NCBI RefSeq assembly: GCF_030440425.1
Contig: NZ_CP098023.1
Coordinates: forward strand, 3,656,501 to 3,720,500
DNA from: Microbulbifer sp. MI-G
Lineage (GTDB): Bacteria; Pseudomonadota; Gammaproteobacteria; Pseudomonadales; Cellvibrionaceae
Length of the DNA: 64,000 nucleotides
Reading direction: 5' to 3'
Positions 46,285 through 54,566 of the stretch are shown in pieces. Under the pieces are notes generated by a model. The model was not told where the DNA came from. It saw only the letters and a list, made by a program, of their open reading frames with translations, and searched no databases. Every line of letters begins with the position of its first letter. The stretch's first letter is position 1. The translations under genes and the position numbers were made by a program.

Positions 46285-47745
46285 ATGAACCACCTTTACC
46301 AGCTGTTTGCCATTACACTGATGATAATCACTGCAGGATGTGCATTTAACCCGGCCACGAACCGACCGGACCTGGTATTCATGTCTGAGGACAAGGAGAT
46401 CGCCATCGGCAAGGAGATGCACGAAAAACTGATTGAAAGCACCCCGATTTATCACGACCCCGTCCTCACTGCATATGTCAACCATGTGGGGCAAAAAGTG
46501 GCCGCAGCCAGCGACCGGCCCGAGATCAAGTACCATTTCACCATTATCGATAGCCAGGATATCAATGCCTTTGCCCTACCCGGAGGCTATATCTATATTA
46601 ACCGGGGCCTGCTGACCTATCTGCATTCTGAAGCCGAGATGGCGGCTGTCCTCGCCCATGAAATCGGCCATATCACCGCACGCCACGCCGTGCGCCAGAA
46701 AACGGCAGCCACCGGGGCCAATGTGGCATCGGTGCTTTCGGTACTGGTCACCGGCAGCGGTGTGGTCGGCGACGTGACCAACTTGTGGTCCACTGCCGCA
46801 GTAAAAGGGTACGGGCGTGAGATGGAGCTGGAAGCCGATCGGTTTGGCGCCCAGTATATGTTCAATGCAGGCTATGACCCTCAAGCCATGATGAATGTCA
46901 TCGGCCTGCTAAAAGACCAGGAGACCTTTGCCCGGCGCCGTGCCCGCATAGAGGGCAAGAAACAACAGACCTACCACGGCGTCTTCTCCACCCACCCCCG
47001 CAACGATATCCGCCTGCAGGAAGTGATAAAAGCGGCCGGCAAATTACCTGAAGCGGACAGTGCCACCAAAGTGGCCTATTATCGGGAGAAAACCGATGGT
47101 CTGGTCTATGGAGACAACGCAAGGCAGTCGAAAAAAAACCGTTTTAATCACAAACGCCTGGGTTTTTCCCTCCTGTTTCCCGATGGCTGGACAGTGATAA
47201 ATCAGCGCTCCGAAATTATTGGTACTGCCCCGGACAACCAGGCAACGATTACCATCAAGGTGGCCCAGCGCAATGGCAACCAGCCTGCGGATATGGCGCT
47301 TCGGGAAGAGTACGGCCTACGCAAACTGGAACAGGATGAAAAGTTGGCACAATATAGGCTTGTGGGCCACACAGGGAAAATACCCGTTGCAGAAAAGGGG
47401 AATCGCGCACCCGATAGAATTGCAGTCATTTACTATGGGAGTCGACAGTTTATGCTGGAAGGCAAGGTGGCTGATCCGGCAACTCAGAACAAAGAATCCC
47501 TCGATGGCTACGACAACCTGTTTTTGACCAGCATTCGCAGCTTCCGCCCCCTGCGCAAAACGGATATGGTGAAAAAAGAGGTTAAGCGCCTGCGCTATGT
47601 AAAGGCAAATAAAAAAACCACTTTCTCCTCGCTGGCCAAGCATATGGAAATCGGTGATTACGCAGAGGAACAACTGCGACTTTTAAATGGATACTACCCT
47701 CGCGGAGAACCCAAACCCGGCGAGTGGATCAAGATTGTGCAGTAA
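46285..47745 (+). CDS. M48-family zinc metallopeptidase lipoprotein
   Basis: A 486-residue predicted lipoprotein (ITAGC lipobox near residue 18). The M48 peptidase domain spans about 40-270: AFALPGGYIYINRGLL, the zinc motif HEIGHITARH, and the third ligand in ELEADRFGAQYM, followed by FSTHPRNDIRLQEV. It is close to BepA/LoiP-type periplasmic proteases that act on misassembled outer-membrane proteins. The C-terminal half adds a beta-rich domain and a LysM-like end (LAKHMEIGDYAEEQLRLLNGY, then PGEWIKIVQ). GGGAGG lies 9 nt before the ATG. It may do quality control or processing for the upstream envelope system, or simply be a neighbour. Confidence 0.92.
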   Translation: MNHLYQLFAITLMIITAGCAFNPATNRPDLVFMSEDKEIAIGKEMHEKLIESTPIYHDPVLTAYVNHVGQKVAAASDRPEIKYHFTIIDSQDINAFALPGGYIYINRGLLTYLHSEAEMAAVLAHEIGHITARHAVRQKTAATGANVASVLSVLVTGSGVVGDVTNLWSTAAVKGYGREMELEADRFGAQYMFNAGYDPQAMMNVIGLLKDQETFARRRARIEGKKQQTYHGVFSTHPRNDIRLQEVIKAAGKLPEADSATKVAYYREKTDGLVYGDNARQSKKNRFNHKRLGFSLLFPDGWTVINQRSEIIGTAPDNQATITIKVAQRNGNQPADMALREEYGLRKLEQDEKLAQYRLVGHTGKIPVAEKGNRAPDRIAVIYYGSRQFMLEGKVADPATQNKESLDGYDNLFLTSIRSFRPLRKTDMVKKEVKRLRYVKANKKTTFSSLAKHMEIGDYAEEQLRLLNGYYPRGEPKPGEWIKIVQ

Positions 47746-47847
47746 TTGCCCCGGTTACCCGCATCTACACCAGGCAGCCGCTCTGCACCAGATCGCCTGC
47801 TCCGTTGACGCACAGATCGCAACAAACACAATACAAGGAGGTCGGTG

Positions 47848-49479
47848 ATGGACGGTTTGATGATGCAGTCACAACTCACACTCACAGGGATTATTCACCA
47901 GGCACTGGGCAATGCACCAAACAGTGAAATCGTCTCGGTCACCGCTGACAATCCGGGACATCGCTGCACCTACCGGCAGGCTTTTGCACGTGCGGGCCAA
48001 CTCGCCAGTGCACTGGCTGAACTCGGTGCAGTCAGTGGAGATCGTATCGGTACTCTAGCATGGAATGATCACCGGCATTTCGAACTCTACTATGCGACTT
48101 CCTGCAGCGGCCTCGTCTGCCATACCATTAACCCGCGTCTCTTCCCCGAGCAGATCGGCTATATTATCCAACACGCCGAAGACCGCTGGCTTTTTATCGA
48201 CCCGGTCTTTGTACCACTTGTACAGGCCATGGGGGAAACACTCAGCTCGGTTGAAGGCATTATTGTCCTGACCGACAGAATACATATGCCCGCAGATTTG
48301 CCACCGGGCTATTTCTGCTATGAAGAACTGCTCTCTTCCGGGTCGAGCGGATACCAGTGGCCGGATTTGTGCGAGGATAGCGCAGCAGCCCTCTGCTATA
48401 CCTCAGGCACCACGGGTAAACCCAAGGGCGTGCTCTATTCCCACCGCGCGATGACCCTGCATACCTACGGTGTGCTGATGCCGGATGCCTTTGCCATCCG
48501 GCACAACGAAGCCATTCTTCCGATCGTACCCATGTTCCACGTCAACGCCTGGGCCATCCCCTATGCGGCACCGGCAGTGGGGGCCAAACTGGTACTGCCC
48601 GGCCCCAGGATGGGGTGCGGACAAACCCTGAGCAAACTGATACAGCAAGAATCGGTGTCTATTGCCGCGGGTGTTCCCACCGTCTGGCTGGCGCTGCTCA
48701 AATACCTGCGCGAAAGTGGCGAAACCATTCCCAGCCTCAATCGCGTGGTGGTCGGCGGTTCCGCCTGCCCCTGGAGCATCATGGAGGAGTTCGAGCAGAA
48801 ACACGGGGTCTACACCCACCACGCCTGGGGTATGACCGAGATGAGCCCGCTCGGTACCTACAACGCACGAGTAGCGGAGACAGTTCCACCAGAGGAAGCC
48901 AAAAACCTGCGCCTGAAACAGGGACGGGCGGGGCTCGGCGTGGAGATGCGGATTCTCGATCCCCAGGGCAGCCCCCTGCCCCACAACGGCCGTGCCTTCG
49001 GTACCCTGCAGGTCCGCGGCCCCTGGGTCTGCGAGCGCTATTACAGGGCGGAAACATCAGCTCTCAGCGCGGATGGCTGGTTTGATACCGGCGATGTCGC
49101 CACCATAGACCCCCTCGGTTACCTGACCATTACCGACCGTACCAAGGATGTCATCAAGTCCGGTGGCGAATGGATTTCCTCAATCGAACTGGAAAACTTC
49201 GCCATGACCCTGGACGGTGTCGCAGAGGCGGCGGTGATCGGTTTATCCCATGAAAAATGGGCGGAGCGCCCACTGCTGGTAGTCGTACCCGAAGCGGGCG
49301 CCAGCCTCACCCCGGATACCCTCCTCGGCGCCTTCCAGAACCAGTTCGCCAAGTGGTGGATTCCCGATGACTGCGTAATCGCCGATGCACTGCCCCACAC
49401 AGCCACGGGCAAAATCAGTAAGAAAGCACTGCGGCAACTGTTTACAGAACACCTGTGGCCCAGGAAAGAAACCGTGTGA
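47848..49479 (+). CDS. Fatty acyl-CoA ligase, AlkK type
   Basis: A 543-residue ANL-superfamily adenylating enzyme that activates medium- or long-chain fatty acids to acyl-CoA in two steps through acyl-AMP. Seen: P-loop YTSGTTGKPKGVLYSHR, the AlkK-like IVPMFHVNAWAIPYAAP, GWGMTEMSPLG-type A5 block (AWGMTEMSPLG), GWFDTGDVATID (A7), and a C-terminal TGKISKKALRQ lysine region (A10). AGGAGG lies 6 nt before the ATG at 47848. It stands as a single gene between the metallopeptidase and a phosphodiesterase. Chain-length preference cannot be read from the sequence. Confidence 0.93.
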   Translation: MDGLMMQSQLTLTGIIHQALGNAPNSEIVSVTADNPGHRCTYRQAFARAGQLASALAELGAVSGDRIGTLAWNDHRHFELYYATSCSGLVCHTINPRLFPEQIGYIIQHAEDRWLFIDPVFVPLVQAMGETLSSVEGIIVLTDRIHMPADLPPGYFCYEELLSSGSSGYQWPDLCEDSAAALCYTSGTTGKPKGVLYSHRAMTLHTYGVLMPDAFAIRHNEAILPIVPMFHVNAWAIPYAAPAVGAKLVLPGPRMGCGQTLSKLIQQESVSIAAGVPTVWLALLKYLRESGETIPSLNRVVVGGSACPWSIMEEFEQKHGVYTHHAWGMTEMSPLGTYNARVAETVPPEEAKNLRLKQGRAGLGVEMRILDPQGSPLPHNGRAFGTLQVRGPWVCERYYRAETSALSADGWFDTGDVATIDPLGYLTITDRTKDVIKSGGEWISSIELENFAMTLDGVAEAAVIGLSHEKWAERPLLVVVPEAGASLTPDTLLGAFQNQFAKWWIPDDCVIADALPHTATGKISKKALRQLFTEHLWPRKETV

Positions 49480-49674
49480 TCAGTCGGCCAAATGCCTAGC
49501 CAGACCTGCAACCGGGAAGTGCCTGAAAACCTGCCTGGTTGCAGGGAAAGCAGTCACCGGGCCCCACAGCCGGTGCAACCGATCTCCGCCTTAAACTGCG
49601 CGCCCTGCCCTGATATATCCCTGTCATATTCCTCTGCTAGAAAGGCTTGCATACCACTATGGGACGGCCTTGAA

Positions 49675-50772
49675 ATGTTCAAAAAAACTCTATCTGTTTT
49701 ACTCCTGTTTTTTTCCATTGCAGCGGGGCTCACTTGTGCAGAGAGTACGGAAAGTGGCGCCAAACACATCCTGGTGATTGCGCACCGCGGTGCATCGGCC
49801 TATTTGCCGGAACACACACTGGAGGCCAAATCCCTGGCCTATGGCATGCGCCCGGATTATATCGAGCAGGACCTGGTGCTCAGCAAGGATAATCACCTGA
49901 TCGTCATGCATGACATCACCCTGGACAGCACCACGGATGTTGCCGAAGTATTCCCCGACCGCGCCCGGGAAGATGGCCACTTCTACACCATTGACTTCAC
50001 CCTGGATGAGTTAAAAAAACTGCGGGTTAGCGAAGCTTTTGTTATGCGGGAGGATGGCCCCAAAGCCAGGTATCCGCATCGGTTTCCTGTGTGGAAATCC
50101 AGTTTCCAGCTCTCTACATTCGAGGAGGAAATCGAACTGATACAGGGGCTGAATAAATCCCTCGGCTACGATATCGGCATCTACCCGGAAATTAAGAAAC
50201 CCTATTTCCACCATTGGGAGGGCAGGGATATTGCTGCCATTGCGCTGGATACACTCAAGCAATACGGATATACCAGCGGACAACAAAAAGTATTCCTGCA
50301 GTGCTTCGACGCCGAGGAATTACAGCGCATCAAGTTTGAACTGATGCCGGCTCTCGCTATGGATCTGCCTCTGGTGCAGCTGATTGCTGAAACAAACTGG
50401 GGGGAAAAAAAGATTGAAATTGACGGTGCCATCCAACATTATGATTATAACTGGATGCTGGAGCCGGGTGGCTTGCGCAAGATCGCCACTTATGCAGACG
50501 GGATCGGCCCCTGGTACCCGATGCTGATGGAATTCAAGAACGGCCAGCCACGTGCAAACAATGTCGTGCGCCGCGCGCACCGCAGGCAGCTGCAGGTACA
50601 TCCCTACACCTTCCGCGCCGATCCGGAAAAAATCCCGGAGGCGTTTGAGAACTTCAACCGGTTTTTACACTTCGCTATAACCCAGCTGCACGTCGATGGC
50701 CTCTTTACTGACCACCCGGATAAAGTGGTGAATTATCTGTCCAGCGTGCGCGTACGACCCCACGCCAGGTAA
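49675..50772 (+). CDS. glpQ: Periplasmic glycerophosphodiester phosphodiesterase, GlpQ type
   Basis: A 365-residue secreted enzyme; signal peptide LSVLLLFFSIAAGLTCA. It hydrolyses glycerophosphodiesters to glycerol-3-phosphate and an alcohol. The GDPD motifs are present: AHRGASAYLPEHTLEA (first catalytic His, metal-binding Glu), YIEQDLVLSKDNHLIVMHD (Glu/Asp ligands and second His), then YPEIKKPYFH, LQCFDAEELQRIKFE, and VDGLFTDHPDKVV at the end. Length and the inserted region match GlpQ rather than cytosolic UgpQ. The frame is open far upstream, but only this ATG gives a signal peptide. No glpT follows. Confidence 0.92.
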   Translation: MFKKTLSVLLLFFSIAAGLTCAESTESGAKHILVIAHRGASAYLPEHTLEAKSLAYGMRPDYIEQDLVLSKDNHLIVMHDITLDSTTDVAEVFPDRAREDGHFYTIDFTLDELKKLRVSEAFVMREDGPKARYPHRFPVWKSSFQLSTFEEEIELIQGLNKSLGYDIGIYPEIKKPYFHHWEGRDIAAIALDTLKQYGYTSGQQKVFLQCFDAEELQRIKFELMPALAMDLPLVQLIAETNWGEKKIEIDGAIQHYDYNWMLEPGGLRKIATYADGIGPWYPMLMEFKNGQPRANNVVRRAHRRQLQVHPYTFRADPEKIPEAFENFNRFLHFAITQLHVDGLFTDHPDKVVNYLSSVRVRPHAR

Positions 50773-51667
50773 AAACCATCGGGAAAAGGTGGGATTCCAG
50801 CTCGCCAATCCTACATCACCGTACTTGCAGGTCTGTAGACGGCGGTTTATTTAAAAAGAGCACTCCAATACTGAAATGCGACCCGGGTATCCCTTACCGA
50901 ACAGGCCCTGGATACCCAAGGGTCGGGTAGCTGATGCCCTGGTGCCCAGAATTAGACCTCGCCAACCGGTGGGGAGCTGAATTCAGTGCCATCTAAAGCT
51001 TTACCTTGATTGAATTCCTTACAAAAAGGGATTACGGTAGCTCTGCTGCCAAAGCGCCCGACCGCTTCACCGACGCAGTTTAAAGAAAAATAAACAGATA
51101 AAAAATACCGCAACGATTATCGCTCCACCCGCGAAGCGCCATGTAACTCGGCGTTCGCGGGTATCACCGCGAAAACCAAACATGGACTACACCATGGCTG
51201 TGTAAGCGCAACCAGTACGGCAAGCCAGTGAGCTTCCGCTCTGTACTGGTGCTACCGTAGTCACGCAACACTGGAAGTGACGCTGCCCTGGCTGCACCGC
51301 AAAGGTATGCCAACCGGCGAGAGTGAGAACCCCAGGAGATACGCCCACCTGGATAGTGCTGCAGTTTCACAGGCAATATGACCAAATACCAGTGGGAATT
51401 TCAGTCACTGTGACCGTTATTTTGAAGCAGTCTGCATTCAGAAGATTTTTTGTCCGCCCTCGGGCAGGTGGTCATTGTGGCGGAAACCTTTGGAAGCAGC
51501 TCCAGTTCCGGCGCGCTGGTGTTCGCGGCGGCGACAGCAACGTGGAGCACGGAAAGCTCTTACAGAAGCTGGAAAACGATATTTCCGAACGCTGGGTCCC
51601 ATTCGTTGAATTTGGTAAAAAAGGGTGTTTATATTCCCTATTCCCAAACCAACAAAGGCATGCAGGA
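50773..51667. other. Intergenic region, no gene seen
   Basis: About 900 bases between glpQ and the NSS transporter. The transporter reading frame stays open for 115 codons upstream of its ATG, but that stretch has no conserved features. A long inverted repeat lies near 51128-51161. Confidence 0.45.
51128..51161. repeat. Inverted repeat / hairpin
   Basis: An 8-bp perfect arm (CCCGCGAA / TTCGCGGG) extended inward by GCGCC / GGCG with a one-base bulge and a loop of about 9 nt. There is no T-tract, so it is not a standard terminator; it could be a REP-like element or a structured leader. Confidence 0.45.
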
Positions 51668-53074
51668 ATGGACCAGGTCGCCCAGAAGCCTGCAAGGACG
51701 GAAGAGGTCGCCCGCAGAGGGCACGAGCAGTGGTCTTCGGACATGGTCTTCGTGCTGGCCGCGCTCGGCAGCGCCGTCGGCCTCGGTAATATCTGGCGAT
51801 TCCCCTATGTTGCGGGGGAGAACGGCGGCAGTGCCTTTATCGCCGTCTACCTGCTATTCGTGCTGAGCATAGGGCTGCCGGCGCTAATCGCAACCATTAT
51901 GGTCGGTCGCCGCGGGCAGGCGAGTCCCGATCACTGCTTCGAGCGCATCGCCGCCACCGAAGGGCTCAGCCGGCGGTGGCGGCAACTCGGCTGGCTGCTG
52001 GTCCTGACCACATTCCTGTTACTGACATTTTTCAGCGTGGTCGCAGGCTGGATCTTCGATTATCTGTTCAAGGCATTGAGCGGCCGCTTCGCCGGCCTGG
52101 AAGCAGACACCTCGGCGGCGCTGTTCGATGCGTTGAAAGCCGACCCGCTGCGCCAGGCCCTGTGGCACGGCGCCTTTATGAGCTGCACGTTAGTGGTGGT
52201 CGCGTTCGGCATCCGCCGCGGTATCGAGGTTGCGGTCAAGTGGATGATGCCGGGGCTCGCCCTACTGCTGGTGGTGCTGGTGGTGCATTCGATGTCGGTC
52301 GGCGACGGCGCGGCAGCGGCGCGTTTTCTATTCCAGCCGGATTTCTCCGAACTCGACGCCGACGTGCTGCTGCTTGCTGTCGGTCAGGCCCTGATCAGCC
52401 TCAGCGTCGGCGGTGCGGGCATGGTTGTCTATGGCTCTTACCTGCGGCGCGAAGCATCAATTCCGCGCACCGCGAGTGTTATCGCCAGCGCCGATACCCT
52501 GGTCGCACTCCTGACCGGGCTGGTGATATTTCCGATCGTGTTCGCATTCGGTCTCGAACCTTCTGGCGGTCCCGGAATGATCTTCGTAACGCTGCCCGTC
52601 GCTTTCGGACAGATCCCGGGCGGCGCGCTCTTCGGCACCCTGTTTTTCGTGCTGTTGCTGCTCGCGGCTCTGACGTCGGCTTTTTCGATGTTCGAGCCGG
52701 CCGTCTCCTGGCTTGAACAGCATCGCGGCCTCTCGCGTAAGCGCGCTGCGCTCAGTGCCGGGGCCGTGGCCTGGTTTGTGGGATTGTCGACGGTGTTTTC
52801 GTTCAATATCTGGTCCCATGTGCGGCCGCTCGCGTGGATACCGCCCTGGCGGGACATGTCGATTTTCCAGGGGCTCGAACAGCTGGTCGCCAATCTCGCC
52901 TCGCCACTCGGTGCGCTGCTGATATCGATTTTCGTGGCCTGGAAGGTCAGTGAGCGGTTGCGCCGCGAAGAGTTCGGTAGCGCCAACGGTGTGCTGTATC
53001 CAACCTGGAGGTTGCTCGCCCGCTACTTTGTGCCAGTCGCTATCGCGGCGATCTTTATCGCCAGCCTTTTCTGA
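51668..53074 (+). CDS. Sodium-dependent transporter, NSS/SNF family
   Basis: A 468-residue inner-membrane symporter of the neurotransmitter:sodium symporter family (LeuT fold). The conserved first helix is WSSDMVFVLAALGSAVGLGNIWRFPYVAGENGGSAF, split here by family numbering around residue 25; the unwound TM1 motif AVGLGNIWRFPY binds sodium and substrate. About eleven to twelve hydrophobic helices follow, including SLSVGGAGMVVYGSYL (TM6 region). Bacterial members import amino acids or similar amines. The ATG at 51668 precedes the conserved start; AAGG lies 9 nt upstream. The next gene starts 17 bases later, so they are probably co-transcribed. Confidence 0.93.
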   Translation: MDQVAQKPARTEEVARRGHEQWSSDMVFVLAALGSAVGLGNIWRFPYVAGENGGSAFIAVYLLFVLSIGLPALIATIMVGRRGQASPDHCFERIAATEGLSRRWRQLGWLLVLTTFLLLTFFSVVAGWIFDYLFKALSGRFAGLEADTSAALFDALKADPLRQALWHGAFMSCTLVVVAFGIRRGIEVAVKWMMPGLALLLVVLVVHSMSVGDGAAAARFLFQPDFSELDADVLLLAVGQALISLSVGGAGMVVYGSYLRREASIPRTASVIASADTLVALLTGLVIFPIVFAFGLEPSGGPGMIFVTLPVAFGQIPGGALFGTLFFVLLLLAALTSAFSMFEPAVSWLEQHRGLSRKRAALSAGAVAWFVGLSTVFSFNIWSHVRPLAWIPPWRDMSIFQGLEQLVANLASPLGALLISIFVAWKVSERLRREEFGSANGVLYPTWRLLARYFVPVAIAAIFIASLF

Positions 53075-53091
53075 ACAAAAATGGAGACCAT

Positions 53092-53682
53092 ATGCCGCTG
53101 ATCCTCCCTCTCTCCCCCGACGACAATGAAGAGGTCGCCAAGCTCACCGCCTTCTTCAATGAGACTCTCGGCTTCTGTCCCAACAGCGTCCTCACGATGC
53201 AACGGCGCCCGGAGATCGCCAAAGCCTTTATCAATCTCAACAAGGCGGTGATGGAGAACCACGGGCGCGTCACCAGTGGCCTGAAACGACTGATCGGCTA
53301 TGTCGCCAGCCATGCCGCTGGCTGCCAATACTGCCAGGCCCACACCATCCGGGCTGCCCAGCGTTACGGCGAGCCGGACGAGAAACTCGAGCACATCTGG
53401 GAATACCCCCGAAGCCCGCTGTTTACCGACGCCGAACGCACCGCACTGGACTTCGCCATCGCGGCCTCCTCGGTACCGAACGGCGTCAACGAGGAGATTG
53501 ACGCACAACTCAGGAAATATTGGGATGATGGCGAAATCGTCGAAATTCTGGCTGTGGTTGCACTGTTTGGTTATCTGAACCGCTGGAACGACTCGATGGG
53601 TACGGAGCTGGAGGCGCCCGCTGCGAAGTCGGGGCAGCGCTACCTCGCCGAAACGGGTTGGAATCCTGGCAAGCACGGCTGA
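53092..53682 (+). CDS. Carboxymuconolactone decarboxylase/AhpD-like protein
   Basis: A 196-residue soluble all-helical protein of the AhpD/CMD family, peroxidase-related subgroup. The CxxC active site is seen in AAGCQYCQAHTIRAAQRYG with the downstream histidine, as in AhpD, where the pair reduces partners or peroxides. The C-terminal half has the helical repeat FTDAERTALDFAIAASSVPN and EIVEILAVVALFGYLNRWND. GGAG lies before the ATG, 17 bases after the transporter gene. The pairing suggests a role in detoxifying or metabolising the imported compound, but this is only context. Confidence 0.88.
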   Translation: MPLILPLSPDDNEEVAKLTAFFNETLGFCPNSVLTMQRRPEIAKAFINLNKAVMENHGRVTSGLKRLIGYVASHAAGCQYCQAHTIRAAQRYGEPDEKLEHIWEYPRSPLFTDAERTALDFAIAASSVPNGVNEEIDAQLRKYWDDGEIVEILAVVALFGYLNRWNDSMGTELEAPAAKSGQRYLAETGWNPGKHG

Positions 53683-54249
53683 CGCTGCAGGCACTGTGCC
53701 CGCTAAAAGGCCCGATCCTCCAGTTGCTCTGCCCAGACATACTCGAGCAAGCGCCGGATCATGTTCTGCTACTGAAAAAAGCGGATAGATCCGGCTGCAA
53801 AACTAAGACAAATCAAACCGCTAGTTAATAGAATATTCATATTTTAACTGAAACATTGAGGTATATTTTGTATGCGTACCCTTTGCAGCTGAAGGCGATT
53901 TAACATTAACCTGACGCCAACAAAGCCGAATCTAACAATAGGCCAATTACGGCTTGCCATAGCTTCAAAAACATTTATAACCACGCTTACAAAAACCCAA
54001 ATAGCAACAACAAAAACTAAAGAAACAAAAATTAACACAGAATAAACATGATTTGCTACCGCCATAAGAAAAAAATATAAAAAGAGAGATCCAAGATAAG
54101 TTTTAATTTAACATTAAACGGCAACATATTGGTTTTATTATATTTTCACAGCCGTCAATTGATTTTTTATCAACCCTCACCAAAATTCTCCAATCTGAAG
54201 AAAGTTTATTTCATCTATAAATTTTTTAAAGGAGTTCGAAGCATTAATA
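53683..54249. other. AT-rich left edge of an accessory island
   Basis: Base composition falls sharply here. Apart from a possible small membrane-protein gene on the minus strand, no feature is supported. Confidence 0.4.
53844..54065 (-). CDS. Possible small membrane protein
   Basis: A 73-codon frame encoding one long hydrophobic segment (SVLIFVSLVFVVAIWVFVSV) followed by a basic tail (RFGFVGVRLMLNRLQLQRVR). No good ribosome-binding site precedes the ATG and the region is AT-rich, which favours chance hydrophobic frames. Kept as a weak call. Confidence 0.25.
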   Translation of the reverse strand: MAVANHVYSVLIFVSLVFVVAIWVFVSVVINVFEAMASRNWPIVRFGFVGVRLMLNRLQLQRVRIQNIPQCFS

Positions 54250-54481
54250 TCAACTGCAATATAATGTTCCAATATCTGACTTTTTAACAAAAAATATTGG
54301 TGCTGAATTATTATTTAAATAAACCTGACGAATTTGTGTTCCTTCATAGTTCTTGCCAAAAAATACAGCAATAAAATCATCTCCGTAAAAATATGCAACT
54401 GGAGACAATTTTATCTCACACTTGTAGCTCCCAACTAACACCGCCCGCTATGCACAGGGCTGTGAAAAAGCGTTTCAACAT
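54250..54481 (-). pseudogene. Frameshifted gene for a small secreted protein
   Basis: An ATG at 54481 opens a signal-peptide-like sequence (MLKRFFTALCIAGG) that stops after 21 codons. In the next frame, starting at the same point, a 63-codon reading (VGSYKCEIKLSPVAYFYGDD, ending SDIGTLYCS) continues without a good start of its own. Joining the two by one frameshift near 54445 gives a plausible exported protein of about 76 residues with two cysteines. It lies just downstream of the large repeat protein on the same strand. It could be a true pseudogene or a sequencing error. Confidence 0.35.
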
Positions 54482-54566
54482 GTTTAAAAATCGCGGAACG
54501 ACTCTCGTCTTTAACTGCCTATTTAACAGGGAACCGCTTTTACACATACGACAAAAATACTCCTTG

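Noticed and set aside
51976..52716. 246-codon plus-strand frame, Arg/Gly-rich
   Set aside because: Frame-shifted shadow of the NSS transporter, which has the conserved TM1 motif.
53844..54441. Toxin-antitoxin pair from two small AT-rich frames
   Set aside because: No ribosome-binding sites, no recognisable toxin or antitoxin fold, and one of the frames is better explained as a frameshifted secreted protein.
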